Origin: Corynebacterium sp. 74A
GTDB lineage: Bacteria > Actinomycetota > Actinomycetes > Mycobacteriales > Mycobacteriaceae
Reading direction: 5' to 3'
Assembly (NCBI RefSeq): GCF_008930665.1
Contig: NZ_PQMG01000001.1
Span: forward strand, 558,001 to 622,000
Length of the DNA stretch: 64,000 nucleotides
A program made the position numbers and the translations under genes. Position 1 is the first letter of the stretch, and each line of letters opens with the position of its first letter. The notes under the pieces are model-generated. The model made no database searches and was not told the DNA's origin. It saw only the letters and a list, made by a program, of their open reading frames with translations. Positions 1 to 8,595 of the stretch are shown in pieces.

Positions 1-279
1 GAAGCGCCGGATTCTCCATGCCAGCGATTCTTTGGTTTCGTCATAGAAGGCTGCCTCCCCATAAGCGGCGATCGACAGCGCCTGCTGCCGCCGCAGGCGG
101 TTAGATCGGGTTGGCGCCCAATACAGCAAGTCATCATCGAAGCGCTCCAACCAATCGGTGTAGCGGCCATCGTCCAGGAGATCCGCCTCACGATAATAAA
201 AGTTCTGCAACTCATAGGCGCGCTGGATGTCCACCAGCTCCCCCACGACCGCATCGTCCCTGCGTAAATAGTCAGTCAT
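1..279 (-). CDS. hcaF: Ring-hydroxylating dioxygenase small (beta) subunit, C-terminus beyond window edge
   Basis: An open frame starts with ATG at 279 (complement), 8 nt after an AGGAGA ribosome binding site, and runs without a stop to base 1, giving 93 residues. The stretch FYYREADLLDDGRYTDWLER, followed by a DDDLLYW segment, is typical of the N-terminus of HcaF/BphE-type beta subunits (usual length about 170-180), so roughly half the protein is visible. The beta subunit packs with the Rieske alpha subunit as an alpha3beta3 oxygenase and has no redox centre of its own. It lies 30 nt after the reductase gene, last of the four dioxygenase genes seen. The E. coli order is hcaE-F-C-B-D; here it is E-C-D-F, and a dihydrodiol dehydrogenase (hcaB), if present, must lie beyond the edge. 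Confidence 0.85.
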   Translation of the reverse strand, partial: MTDYLRRDDAVVGELVDIQRAYELQNFYYREADLLDDGRYTDWLERFDDDLLYWAPTRSNRLRRQQALSIAAYGEAAFYDETKESLAWRIRRF

Positions 280-309
280 TACATGTCTCCTCTTACAATC
301 CCCGGCTAC

Positions 310-1527
310 TTATCGAGCCAATTTCTTGAGATTCTCGCCGGGGTCGGCGAGCTTGTCCGGATCGGGGCTTAAGCCTCGATCAATCATTCGTCGTGCTGCA
401 CGCACCGCCATCGAGTCATCAACGGCAGCGGCGCCAACGACGCGACCGTCGTTAGTGATTCGGAACGCCACCGCGGGATGCCCGTTGCTGTCCTTGCGAA
501 CGACCGTGCTTCCAGGAAGGCTCATGTCCCCTACTCCCTCGACATGAACGCCATAGCGATCCGACCAGAACCAGCCCGCACCATGCTGCGGAAGATCCGT
601 CCCTGCAATCGCGGCGGCGGCAGTCTGTGCAGTGTGTACCGCGTTCTCCCAATGCTCATGGCGCCGTTCGAGCGCTCCATCCTCGCGCCGTGTACGAGCA
701 CAATCACCGATAGCCCAGATCCCCGGCACGCTGGACTGTTGTGCTTCGTCCACCAGAATGCCGTTGTCGAAATCAAGCTCTGCTGAGCGAGCAAGCGCTT
801 CCTCTGCGGTGATTCCCACTGCGACAACGACGACATCCGCGGCCAGGGAGTCGTGCCCCTTGATCTTCACGGTGAACGCGTGATCACCATCGTCGTGGTA
901 GTTGATCTCTTCAGTAAGCCCATTGATATAAGTGACGCCATGATCGTCATGCATGTTGTGCAGGCGAGTAGCGATCTCTTCGCCCACCGCTGGCACCAGA
1001 GCAACGGGTGCTGGGTCAATAAGCGTGACCTGCGCTCCCAGATCGACAGCAGATCCAGCGAGCTCCGCACCGATCAAACCCGCGCCGACGATCGCGAGAT
1101 CAACCCCCGGGCTAAGCCTGCTCTTGAGAGTCTCCGCGTCCTCGATGGTGCGCAGAGAGAGAATCTCGGGGTGGTTGAAACCAGGCAGGGGCAGCACCCG
1201 GGGCACGCCACCGGTGGCGATAACGAGATTGTCGTATCCGAGTTTCTGCGAGTCCTTCAGCGTGACGGTCTTATTGACGCCGTCCACGGCAATAGCTTCT
1301 CCTTGGACTACCTCAACTCGGTTTTCCTCGAACCACTCAGCCGGGGCGAGCAATAGATCGTCATGCTTTTTCGTGCCCTGCATGATCTCCTTAGACAGAG
1401 GCGGGCGATCATAAGGCAGGCCATGAGGGTCCACGATGGTGATGAGCCCATCCCACCCCAGCTTGCGCAGCGACTGAGCGAGGCTGAACCCGCCGATTCC
1501 GCCGCCGATAATGAGTGTGTGTGCCAC
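310..1527 (-). CDS. hcaD: Ferredoxin--NAD(+) reductase of an aromatic ring dioxygenase
   Basis: This 405-residue FAD/NAD(H) oxidoreductase passes electrons from NADH to the Rieske ferredoxin encoded just upstream. The FAD-binding dinucleotide motif GGGIGG is at residues 8-13, the NADH-binding motif GAGLIG at 148-153, and the second FAD-contacting motif WAIGDCA near 271-277. The length matches HcaD/BphA4/TodA-type reductases (about 400-410). The start is GTG at 1527, 10 nt after an AAGGAG site. It is transcribed with hcaE, hcaC and hcaF. The class is certain; the exact substrate pathway is inferred from the adjacent mhp genes. Confidence 0.9.
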   Translation of the reverse strand: MAHTLIIGGGIGGFSLAQSLRKLGWDGLITIVDPHGLPYDRPPLSKEIMQGTKKHDDLLLAPAEWFEENRVEVVQGEAIAVDGVNKTVTLKDSQKLGYDNLVIATGGVPRVLPLPGFNHPEILSLRTIEDAETLKSRLSPGVDLAIVGAGLIGAELAGSAVDLGAQVTLIDPAPVALVPAVGEEIATRLHNMHDDHGVTYINGLTEEINYHDDGDHAFTVKIKGHDSLAADVVVVAVGITAEEALARSAELDFDNGILVDEAQQSSVPGIWAIGDCARTRREDGALERRHEHWENAVHTAQTAAAAIAGTDLPQHGAGWFWSDRYGVHVEGVGDMSLPGSTVVRKDSNGHPAVAFRITNDGRVVGAAAVDDSMAVRAARRMIDRGLSPDPDKLADPGENLKKLAR

Positions 1528-1580
1528 GAGTTCTCAGCTCCTTGAGTATGAAGACAATTCTTTATGCCGATGAGCGGTAT

Positions 1581-1925
1581 CTACTCAGCGGTAGCGGGAG
1601 TACCGGGATAGATCCAGATCTCTTCTCCGCGCAGCTCGAGCTTGTGGCTTGCCACATCTTCGGTAGCAGGCATACATTGCACCGCACCCGTTTTCAGGCA
1701 GAACTTCGCAGTGTGAATTGGGCACTCCACTTCGCAGCCTTCAATCCAACCGTCGGCGAGCGAGGCGTCTTCGTGGGAACAGGTGTCATTGAGCGCGTAG
1801 AACTCATCATCCTCAGTGCGGAACACTGCGATGGGCTCCGAGAAACCGGTGACATCGGTATCGACGACGATGGCCTCTTCAGGCTCGATATCGTCCATGA
1901 CGGCGACTTTTACTGCTTCAGACAT
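1581..1925 (-). CDS. hcaC: Rieske [2Fe-2S] ferredoxin of the dioxygenase
   Basis: This 114-residue soluble Rieske ferredoxin carries electrons from the reductase to the terminal oxygenase. Cluster ligands are visible as C49-x-H51 and C68-x2-H71, inside a segment (CSHEDASLADGW, then ECPIHTAKFCLKTG) that closely resembles HcaC. The size agrees with the family (about 105-110). It sits between hcaE (51 nt upstream) and hcaD (53 nt downstream) on the same strand. A second, clearly paralogous ferredoxin lies at 11839-12270 and shares most of the segment from PIAVFRTEDDEFY to FCLKTG. Confidence 0.93.
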   Translation of the reverse strand: MSEAVKVAVMDDIEPEEAIVVDTDVTGFSEPIAVFRTEDDEFYALNDTCSHEDASLADGWIEGCEVECPIHTAKFCLKTGAVQCMPATEDVASHKLELRGEEIWIYPGTPATAE

Positions 1926-1976
1926 GGGTGAACCTTTTCTAGTGACATAGATAGTGGTGGGTGAACCGGCGCGGTC

Positions 1977-3302
1977 TTAGTTTTCGTGCCAGGCCGGGGT
2001 GTTCATGAGTTCCTTCCAGCGGCGGTAGAACCCTCGACCGGCAGCATCGGAATAGAGCTCCGAGGTGGTGCCGGGGAAGCCTTCGTTGTGCTTCTCGGTA
2101 CCGATTCCCATCTGGTAGTTCAGAGCAGTTCCCTGAATCATGAAGCCATGGGCGTTCGCCTGTACTTCCGACCAGTTCTCTCCGTCGTCCTGCTCGAAAA
2201 TTCCAGATGGCCCGAAGGTGCGAAGGTTATACAACCGCTGGGCCTTTTTGACGTCCTCCGGCATCGATTTATCCAGTACCGTCCACGCCCATACCTCCAT
2301 CTTGTTTGGCCCCTTGGGGTGCCACACCCTGATCGAGCCGTTGACGGGAAGATAGGAGAAGTTAGGAAATACGTTGCCGTGCCCATTGGTCATCGGACCC
2401 GTGACTTGTTCCGGCGACAGGCGATCGCGCAGGAACTCGTAGTCGTAGTACTCGTGCACGGGTTGGGCATCAAAGCGGTTCTTCGGATGCACCGGGAAGC
2501 CGGCACCATGGCCTGCCTCGCTGGTGAACTGCTTGCCAGTTCGCTCTGCGATCGCTTTCTTCGGCCCCTTGCCCGATGGCGACATCACCATCAACGCCGA
2601 GGCGTGGGACATATTGACGTGGTACCAGTCCGTGGCGAATTGCTCCGCCGCGAGCTTCCAGTTGCCCTCGAGGACCCACTTGGTCACTCCCCCAACAACG
2701 CAGGTGCCTTCTGGGTCGCGGTCGAGAAAAGCATCGAGATACCAGGTGAGATCACCCAGCGCTTCTTCGAGCGGCTCTGCATTTTCGTCCCAGTTAGCGA
2801 AGATGAGTCCCTTGTAGGACTCCACGCGAGGCGCGGTAACTAGTCCCCAGTCGGCTGCGCTGAAGGAAGAGTCATAGTTGTCCTTACCAGGAAGGTTGAT
2901 GAGCTCGCCGTCGAGATCATACGTCCAGCCGTGATAAGTGCAGGTGAAGTTTTTCGTGCGCCCATGGTCAGCACGGCACACGCGCGCACCTCGGTGGCGA
3001 CAATTATTCAGCAGGACCCGGATCTCCCTCTTTTTGTTCATCGAGGCGATCACCGGATCCTCTCCCATGTAGGTCTGGAAGAAGTCGCCCGGCTTTTCGA
3101 ACTGGTCCTCGTGTGCGATAAACAGCCACGAGCGTGCGAAAATCCGACGCATCTCCTGCCGGTAAATTTCTTGGTCGCTGAAAATTCGGCGATCAATCAG
3201 TCCTGCGTCCGGGTCGACCATTCCGCCAATGTCTGTATTGGCATCAAGGCCTTCGGGGCGCTGCAGCCCAGCAAGAGGCCTCGGGTTGTTCGGAGTTGCC
3301 AT
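1977..3302 (-). CDS. hcaE: Rieske non-heme iron dioxygenase large (alpha) subunit, 3-phenylpropionate/cinnamate type
   Basis: This is the 441-residue catalytic subunit, predicted to cis-dihydroxylate an aromatic ring with O2 and electrons from the ferredoxin. The Rieske ligands are C101-x-H103 (CRHRG) and C121-x2-H124 (CTYHGW). The mononuclear iron site follows the D-x2-H-x4-H pattern: D225, H228, H233 in ATDWYHVNMSHAS. Length fits HcaE/BphA (about 450). ATG at 3302 follows GGAG by 4 nt. Nearby mhpB-D-F-E make a 3-phenylpropionate or cinnamate substrate most likely, but a related benzoate- or biphenyl-type substrate cannot be excluded from sequence alone. Its promoter region contains a palindrome (3569-3587) that is shared with the mhpB promoter. 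Confidence 0.9.
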   Translation of the reverse strand: MATPNNPRPLAGLQRPEGLDANTDIGGMVDPDAGLIDRRIFSDQEIYRQEMRRIFARSWLFIAHEDQFEKPGDFFQTYMGEDPVIASMNKKREIRVLLNNCRHRGARVCRADHGRTKNFTCTYHGWTYDLDGELINLPGKDNYDSSFSAADWGLVTAPRVESYKGLIFANWDENAEPLEEALGDLTWYLDAFLDRDPEGTCVVGGVTKWVLEGNWKLAAEQFATDWYHVNMSHASALMVMSPSGKGPKKAIAERTGKQFTSEAGHGAGFPVHPKNRFDAQPVHEYYDYEFLRDRLSPEQVTGPMTNGHGNVFPNFSYLPVNGSIRVWHPKGPNKMEVWAWTVLDKSMPEDVKKAQRLYNLRTFGPSGIFEQDDGENWSEVQANAHGFMIQGTALNYQMGIGTEKHNEGFPGTTSELYSDAAGRGFYRRWKELMNTPAWHEN

Positions 3303-3504
3303 TTTCTCCGTCCCTACTTTCCTTGTCCTGTCGTGTCACACTGCGGAAACCATGCTCGGCGTCGCCATCCCAGGGGATAGATCGAACCCGAAAGACCACA
3401 ACCGCTACGGCATGGTTTTCCACTGTGCTGAATCAACCCACTGGCGCCATCACGGTCCGTCCCCCCAGTGCAGAGGGTGGCCAACAACCATCCAGGCATT
3501 GCTA

Positions 3505-3520
3505 TGTGAGCTGATTCATA
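3505..3520. promoter_or_regulatory. Possible CRP/GlxR-family binding site before hcaE
   Basis: The sequence TGTGA-gctgat-TCATA resembles the TGTGA-N6-TCACA consensus of CRP/GlxR regulators, with one mismatch in the right arm. It is about 200 nt upstream of hcaE. GlxR control of aromatic catabolism is known in Corynebacterium, but one imperfect site is weak evidence. Confidence 0.35.
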
Positions 3521-3568
3521 TGTTGTGTGCTTAATTATGTGACTGGTGTCAAACTTTTCTAAAGAGTC

Positions 3569-3587
3569 CGTTCCGCCCTCCGGAACG
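3569..3587. promoter_or_regulatory. Palindromic operator of the hca/mhp regulon (copy 1)
   Basis: CGTTCCG-ccctc-CGGAACG is a perfect 7-bp inverted repeat. Its core GTTCC-N7-GGAAC occurs again at 8486-8502, before mhpB. An IclR-type regulator gene starts 214 nt away. I infer that this is that regulator's binding site. Confidence 0.6.
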
Positions 3588-3800
3588 TCGCCCAGGGAGT
3601 ACAGTTTCAACTAGATGCTCACCCCACCGACACCCCGAACCCTAGCCACCCCCTCATAGGGGCATTTGAAGGTATTTAAAGTAGAAAAGATGACACTCTA
3701 AACGTGGCCACTGTTCACCACGCCACCCCGCACCCACCCAGTGCTTAAAGATCGCAGTACGTCTCCTACGTACATCATTTACTCATGAGGTCAGCCCGCT

Positions 3801-4598
3801 ATGACAAGAGAACAGCCAACGAAAGACACTCGCGGAGCAGTAGACAAAGCGATGAGTCTGTTGAGATGCTTCACCACCCACGACGCGATGGGCATCGGAC
3901 TCAGTGAACTCGCCCGACGTGCCGAGCTCTCAAAAACAACGACACACCGCCTCCTTGGAACGCTGGTAGACAACGACGCGCTTGAACGCTCCGGCGATGT
4001 TTACCGGCTTGGCCCGCTATTTTTCGAACTCATCACAGAGCGAAGCAGTAAGCATTCAGAGCTCGTCAGCGAGCAGCTCACGCCTTATCTCGCCGCACTC
4101 TTTGAACACACTCGGCACACCGTGCACCTGGCTTATCTCGACAGCACCGAGGTCGTGTACGTCAATAAGCTGTTTTCTGCGCGTGGAGTTGATGCCCCAT
4201 CCCGTATTGGTGGCCGGGCACCAGCGCACTGCACAGGCGTCGGCAAAGCGATGCTCGCTTTTGATGAAGGTGCCACCGAAACTGTCTTGGCCTCGGGGCT
4301 GCGCGGCTGGACCCCGTTCACGATCACGGATCCTGCGGAATTTAAGCGTGAGCTCGCCACAATTCATGACACCGGAATCGCCTACGACCGCCAAGAGATC
4401 ACACTAGGCCTGAACTGTGTAGCAGCGCCTATATTCGGCATACACAATGTGCCGCAGGCGGCAATGAGCGTGTCTGGCCCCTCGGATTCTTTTGATCCGA
4501 CAAGGGTTCTTCCTCCCCTCAGGAAGATCTGTGTAGCGGCAAGCCGCGTTGTACAACAGTGGCAAAGAAAAAACCGTCCCGAGATTTTCGACGACTAA
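3801..4598 (+). CDS. IclR-family transcriptional regulator of aromatic catabolism (MhpR-like)
   Basis: This 265-residue protein has the IclR architecture. An N-terminal winged helix-turn-helix spans about residues 10-70 (GIGLSELARRAELSKTTTHR), and a C-terminal effector-binding domain spans about 85-255 (IGGRAPAHCTGVGKAMLAF and YDRQEITLGLNCVAAPIF). ATG at 3801 follows GAGG by about 10 nt. It lies between the dioxygenase genes and the meta-cleavage genes, diverging from the former and converging on the latter. E. coli MhpR, which controls the mhp operon, is also IclR-type, so a role as activator or repressor of both flanking operons is likely. The effector is unknown. Confidence 0.85.
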   Translation: MTREQPTKDTRGAVDKAMSLLRCFTTHDAMGIGLSELARRAELSKTTTHRLLGTLVDNDALERSGDVYRLGPLFFELITERSSKHSELVSEQLTPYLAALFEHTRHTVHLAYLDSTEVVYVNKLFSARGVDAPSRIGGRAPAHCTGVGKAMLAFDEGATETVLASGLRGWTPFTITDPAEFKRELATIHDTGIAYDRQEITLGLNCVAAPIFGIHNVPQAAMSVSGPSDSFDPTRVLPPLRKICVAASRVVQQWQRKNRPEIFDD

Positions 4599-4680
4599 CC
4601 CCGACAGGCAGGCGCTTTCCTGCTTCGCGATACGCGCCTGCAACCGCTATCGCCGGGATGCACTGGTGCACACACCACGT

Positions 4681-4719
4681 GTGGCCTCCCACCTGAGTTC
4701 TTCTCAGGTGGGAGGCCAC
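4681..4719. terminator. Bidirectional terminator between iclR and mhpE
   Basis: A perfect 17-bp inverted repeat (arms 4681-4697 and 4703-4719, loop TTCTT) lies between the two convergent genes. There is no long T-run on either side, so it works either as an imperfect intrinsic terminator or as an mRNA 3' stabiliser. Confidence 0.8.
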
Positions 4720-4742
4720 TGTAGAGCATTGACTCTATGCTT

Positions 4743-5747
4743 CTAGCCGGCTCGCTTGAGGTCGACAGCAACATCGATAATCATGTCCTCTTGCCCACCG
4801 ACGTATCCTCGGCGCCCCACCTCCGCGAGGATGTCCTGCGTAGGCACTCCATAGCGTTCCGACGCGCGCTCGGCGTGGAGCAAGAAGGAGTTGTACACGC
4901 CCATCTGCCCCTGAACGATGGACCCGCGGTCCATAGCAGGCAGTCGATCCACCATAGGTTTGAGTACGTCCTCCGCGGCGTGCAGGATTTCCTTGCTCTT
5001 CACGCCAGTATCAATTCCTAGCCGCTCGAATGCTACGGCAAGGACTTCCGTCGGCGAGTTGCCGGCCCCGGCACCTAGCCCGGCGAGAGAACCATCAATT
5101 TGGCTCGCCCCTGCGCGAACCGCGAGGACAGAGTTGGCCACGCCGAAAGACATGTTTTGGTGACCGTGGAAGCCCACCTGGGCATCGTCACCGATCTCGT
5201 CCACGAGCGCCTTCACGCGGTCTGATGCCTGCTCCATGATCATTGCACCGGCCGAGTCCACGACGAACACACACTGGCAGCCAGCATCCACCATGATCCG
5301 CGCCTGCTGTGCGAGAGCAGCTGGCTCCGAGCGATGCGAGAGCATGAGGAAGCCGCTTGTTTCGAGTCCCAGCTCGCGGGCCGCTTGGAAATGAGAGATC
5401 GACACGTCGGCTTCGGTGCAGTGGGTGGCGACGCGAATCACGTCTACCCCTCGTGCTTGTGCTTCCTTGATGTCATCTACGCGCCCGACGCCAGGTAGGA
5501 CGAGAGCAGCGATTTTGGCATTTTTCGCTTCATCGCGCGCGGCCGCGATCAAATCGAGTTCATTGACTTTGGAGAAGCCATAGTTGAAGGATGATCCGCC
5601 CAGGCCATCGCCGTGAGTAACCTCAATCATCTCTACATTGGCATCATCGAGGGCTCGTACGACTGTGCGCACCTGCTCCTCGGTGTACTGATGGCGCACC
5701 GAGTGCGAGCCATCGCGCAGCGTTGTGTCATTAATACGAATACTCAT
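4743..5747 (-). CDS. mhpE: 4-hydroxy-2-oxovalerate aldolase
   Basis: This 334-residue DRE-TIM aldolase splits 4-hydroxy-2-oxopentanoate into pyruvate and acetaldehyde. The N-terminal DTTLRDGSHSVRHQY holds the catalytic Arg and metal-binding Asp, and GFHGHQNMSFGVANS supplies the HxH metal ligands. The length matches MhpE/DmpG (about 337-345). ATG at 5747 follows a GAGAGGAA site. It is the last gene of the mhpB-D-F-E operon and lies 17 nt after mhpF, its expected partner: the two enzymes form a channelling complex that passes acetaldehyde directly. Confidence 0.95.
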   Translation of the reverse strand: MSIRINDTTLRDGSHSVRHQYTEEQVRTVVRALDDANVEMIEVTHGDGLGGSSFNYGFSKVNELDLIAAARDEAKNAKIAALVLPGVGRVDDIKEAQARGVDVIRVATHCTEADVSISHFQAARELGLETSGFLMLSHRSEPAALAQQARIMVDAGCQCVFVVDSAGAMIMEQASDRVKALVDEIGDDAQVGFHGHQNMSFGVANSVLAVRAGASQIDGSLAGLGAGAGNSPTEVLAVAFERLGIDTGVKSKEILHAAEDVLKPMVDRLPAMDRGSIVQGQMGVYNSFLLHAERASERYGVPTQDILAEVGRRGYVGGQEDMIIDVAVDLKRAG

Positions 5748-5764
5748 GGGTGAAAATTCCTCTC

Positions 5765-6670
5765 CTAGATCAGGCTCGCGAGTCGTTCGCCTGTGGCCAC
5801 AGCTGCTGCAGTAATGATGTCCAGATTGCCTGCGTACTCCGGCAAGTAATCGCCGGCACCGGTTACCTCAAGCAACACAGTGACGCGACCCCAGCCATTC
5901 CATTCCGGTCGTGCTTCATCGAACTGCGGAGTAGCGGTGACGTGATAGCCGGGAACATAGGAACTCACGCGTTCAACCATGGTCTCGATTGCAGCGAGAA
6001 CCTTGTTTTGTAGTTCGCCTTCCTGTGCCGCCTCGGCCGGCAGCGAGCAGTAGACGGTATTGCGCATATTCATTGGCGGCTCAACGGGATTCAGCACGAT
6101 AATGGCCTTGCCACGCCGCGCCCCGCCCAGCTTTTCCAGCGCGGTAGCTGTAGTTTCTACAAATTCGTCAATATTGGCACGCGTGCCTGGTCCTGCGGAG
6201 CGAGAGGAAATCGAGGCAACGATTTCCGCGTATTCCACGTCAACAACGCTGGACACAGCAGAGACGATAGGGACCGTAGCCTGTCCGCCACACGTGATCA
6301 TATTGACGTTGTCGAGGTCTTTGATCTCGTCCAGATTCACACTGGGAGAGAAGTAGGGTCCCACAGCCGCGGGGGTTAAGTCGATTGCCCGGATTCCCGC
6401 TTCTCGATAAAGCGGGGCATTTGCGAGGTGCGCATTGGCGGAGGTTGCCTCAAAGACAATATCCGGCAACCTGTCCTGCTTGACCAGCCACTCGACACCT
6501 TCGGCCGATGTAATCAAGCCCTTGTCTTTTGCCTTCTTGAGCCCTTCCGATTGCGGATCGACTCCCACCATGTACACCGGCTCAATGACCTCTGATTTTA
6601 GGAGTTTGTACATGAGGTCGGTGCCGATATTTCCCGGACCAACGATAGCTGCCGTGATCTTTTTACTCAT
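5765..6670 (-). CDS. mhpF: Acetaldehyde dehydrogenase (acylating)
   Basis: This 301-residue enzyme converts acetaldehyde, NAD+ and CoA to acetyl-CoA. The NAD-binding motif GPGNIGTDL is near the N-terminus, and the catalytic Cys lies in [11 protein letters not shown]. Length fits MhpF/DmpF (about 310). Its ATG overlaps the mhpD stop as TAATG, showing tight translational coupling. It is followed by mhpE, which supplies its substrate. Confidence 0.95.
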   Translation of the reverse strand: MSKKITAAIVGPGNIGTDLMYKLLKSEVIEPVYMVGVDPQSEGLKKAKDKGLITSAEGVEWLVKQDRLPDIVFEATSANAHLANAPLYREAGIRAIDLTPAAVGPYFSPSVNLDEIKDLDNVNMITCGGQATVPIVSAVSSVVDVEYAEIVASISSRSAGPGTRANIDEFVETTATALEKLGGARRGKAIIVLNPVEPPMNMRNTVYCSLPAEAAQEGELQNKVLAAIETMVERVSSYVPGYHVTATPQFDEARPEWNGWGRVTVLLEVTGAGDYLPEYAGNLDIITAAAVATGERLASLI

Positions 6671-7458
6671 TATTGTTGCCCTTCACTAAAAGTGGCTGTC
6701 AAAGTTCCATATTTGCCGTAATCCACGCGAACGCTTTCTCCCGCATGTACCGGTGCGGCGCCGCAGAAACTACCTGTAAGAATGATTTCTCCTGCCTGGA
6801 GCGGGGTTCCCTGCTCAGCGAGCACACCGGCTAGCCAGACGAGGGGCTTTAATGGATGCCCCATAACTGCCGAACCGATTCCTGATTGTGGCGCGCCTTC
6901 TCCCACCGTCATCTCGGCTTCAACCTCGGCCAACTGCCCGATAGGTATGTCAACCGGATTGGAGCTCAAAATGACTGCCGCACACGAGGCATTGTCTGCC
7001 ACTGTGTCAACGAGACGGATATCCCAATTCCGAACGCGGGAGTCGATGATCTCTACTGCGAGATAGGCTTCCTCCACTGCGTCGACAACCTCGTCAAACG
7101 TGGCATCAGCGCCCAGATCGCGATTGATCTTAAAAGCCAATTCAGGCTCCACTTTTGGAGCGATAAACTGGGAGACATCAATGTGGTCCCCATCGTGGAA
7201 TAGCTGCTGATCGGTGAAAAAACCAAAATCGGGGCTATCAACGCCAAGCTGCTGCTGCATCGCGATAGACGTGAGACCGATCTTCCTACCGAGGATGGTG
7301 CGCCCTTGCTCCTTCAGTGCACGTTCTTGCCACTGTTGGATGGCATAGGCACCGTCCAGATCTAGATCAGGAATGGTGTTGCGCGGCGGCTCAATGGCTT
7401 CTTTAGTGTCATAAGCTTCGAGCAGTGCTGCGGCAACCTTTTCTTTCGCATCATTCAT
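6670..7458 (-). CDS. mhpD: 2-hydroxypenta-2,4-dienoate (2-keto-4-pentenoate) hydratase
   Basis: This 262-residue FAH-fold hydratase adds water to 2-hydroxypentadienoate to give 4-hydroxy-2-oxopentanoate. Family features include [17 protein letters not shown], a [10 protein letters not shown] metal-binding segment and [14 protein letters not shown]. Length agrees with MhpD/DmpE (about 260-269). ATG at 7458 lies 9 nt after the mhpB stop. The C-C hydrolase (mhpC) that should act between mhpB and mhpD is not in the window. Confidence 0.93.
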   Translation of the reverse strand: MNDAKEKVAAALLEAYDTKEAIEPPRNTIPDLDLDGAYAIQQWQERALKEQGRTILGRKIGLTSIAMQQQLGVDSPDFGFFTDQQLFHDGDHIDVSQFIAPKVEPELAFKINRDLGADATFDEVVDAVEEAYLAVEIIDSRVRNWDIRLVDTVADNASCAAVILSSNPVDIPIGQLAEVEAEMTVGEGAPQSGIGSAVMGHPLKPLVWLAGVLAEQGTPLQAGEIILTGSFCGAAPVHAGESVRVDYGKYGTLTATFSEGQQ

Positions 7459-7467
7459 AGCTGCGCC

Positions 7468-8403
7468 CTATCCTTTCGCCATAATTCCGAAGCCCGCGAT
7501 GAACTCCTTGATTGGCTTGTAGTACTGGTAATGGACTTCCGCCTCGGGATTGGCGGCCGCAAGTGCGGAAAACGCCGCCACCCAGGTGCGTACCTCGTGG
7601 GAGGAGTGGCCTGCTTGTTCGTCCATCTCGTCAGCGATGTAGCTATCGAATCCAGTCGGATCCTTGCCGGCACACACCTGCATAAATGCTGTGTCCCACT
7701 CCGGGTTAAGGTCCTGAATAGGGGCCTCACCTTTGGCAAATGCGACAGCGTTGTTGATGACGTTCTGCTCTCGAGCGTGCCGGGCTTCTTCCGTGGGATG
7801 ACGGCCGTTGAGCAAGAGTTTCTTTTGTTCTTCGGTGGCCGTAGCCCATTGCGGCACCGGAGGATCGTGGGACAAACCTCCCGATGCCATGAACAGCACC
7901 CGTTCATCGCGATCCGCAAAGAAGCGTCCCACAGCCTCACCCAGGTGCCGCACACGTTCCATTGATACGAAGGGGCGAGCGACTCCATTGACGAAGATTG
8001 GAATAACTGGGATTCCCTCGATGTCGCCGTAGATCACCTCTAGCGGCTGCACTCCCCCGTGGTCGATTTCCATGCGACGCGAGATAGCGACGTCGATATC
8101 ACTGGAAATGATGAACTGCGCGAGTTCCTCCGCCAACTCGGTGGGCACAGTGAGCTGCCCAACCTGGCCGCCCCAGTCTCCAACGCTCACGCATTCGTAG
8201 CCCACACAATAAGGCGGCATCAGATCATAGAAGAATCCGTTGTAGTGGTCGGGCCAGAAGAGGACCACAAGCTCCGGGTCGTAGGACTTCACGTAGTTTC
8301 GAGCCTGTTCGAAAGCGTTGTGGAGTTCTTCGAGCACGTCCTTCGGTGGCTCAAGAACATTGAGCAATGGACTGTGCGACATCGCAAGCAACTGTGTAGA
8401 CAT
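7468..8403 (-). CDS. mhpB: 2,3-dihydroxyphenylpropionate 1,2-dioxygenase (extradiol, LigB-type)
   Basis: This type II extradiol dioxygenase opens the catechol ring of 3-(2,3-dihydroxyphenyl)propionate. I place the start at ATG 8403 (311 residues), because the homologous N-terminus MSTQLLAMSHSPLL begins there and GGGG-rich ribosome binding sequence precedes it; a longer frame from GTG 8511 has no family support. The two conserved catalytic histidines, H115 (DHGGVQPLE) and H179 (GGLSHDPPVP), sit at the same residue numbers as in E. coli MhpB as I remember it. It heads the mhpB-D-F-E operon. The promoter region contains copy 2 of the palindrome. Confidence 0.93.
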   Translation of the reverse strand: MSTQLLAMSHSPLLNVLEPPKDVLEELHNAFEQARNYVKSYDPELVVLFWPDHYNGFFYDLMPPYCVGYECVSVGDWGGQVGQLTVPTELAEELAQFIISSDIDVAISRRMEIDHGGVQPLEVIYGDIEGIPVIPIFVNGVARPFVSMERVRHLGEAVGRFFADRDERVLFMASGGLSHDPPVPQWATATEEQKKLLLNGRHPTEEARHAREQNVINNAVAFAKGEAPIQDLNPEWDTAFMQVCAGKDPTGFDSYIADEMDEQAGHSSHEVRTWVAAFSALAAANPEAEVHYQYYKPIKEFIAGFGIMAKG

Positions 8404-8485
8404 GCCCCTATCGCCCCTCTTTCCTATTAGCGTCCTTACGTTCCAGTCCACAATATGGTTCAGGTCACTATGGCCGACAGTTCTC

Positions 8486-8502
8486 GTTCCGATTGATGGA
8501 AC
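8486..8502. promoter_or_regulatory. Palindromic operator of the hca/mhp regulon (copy 2)
   Basis: GTTCC-gattgat-GGAAC has the same arms and spacing as the palindrome at 3570-3586. It lies 83 nt upstream of the mhpB start, in the mhpB/NUDIX divergent region. The N7 spacers differ between copies, so conservation is confined to the arms, as expected for a protein-binding site. Confidence 0.6.
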
Positions 8503-8595
8503 ACTCCGCACGAGCCAATATCAGGGTCTGGTGTCCGGGGCGATTGCTACAATTACAGCGTCAAACAGCACTAACCCCCGATGACGCGAGGCGTG

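Larger units (their letters stand above)
3303..3800. other. Divergent control region between hcaE and the iclR-type gene
   Basis: This 498-nt non-coding stretch separates hcaE (leftward) from the IclR-family gene (rightward). It contains the palindrome at 3569-3587 and a CRP/GlxR-like sequence at 3505-3520. The segment near 3660-3710 is AT-richer than its surroundings and may hold the regulator promoter. The short frames here lack start signals and family features, so I call no gene. Confidence 0.6.
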
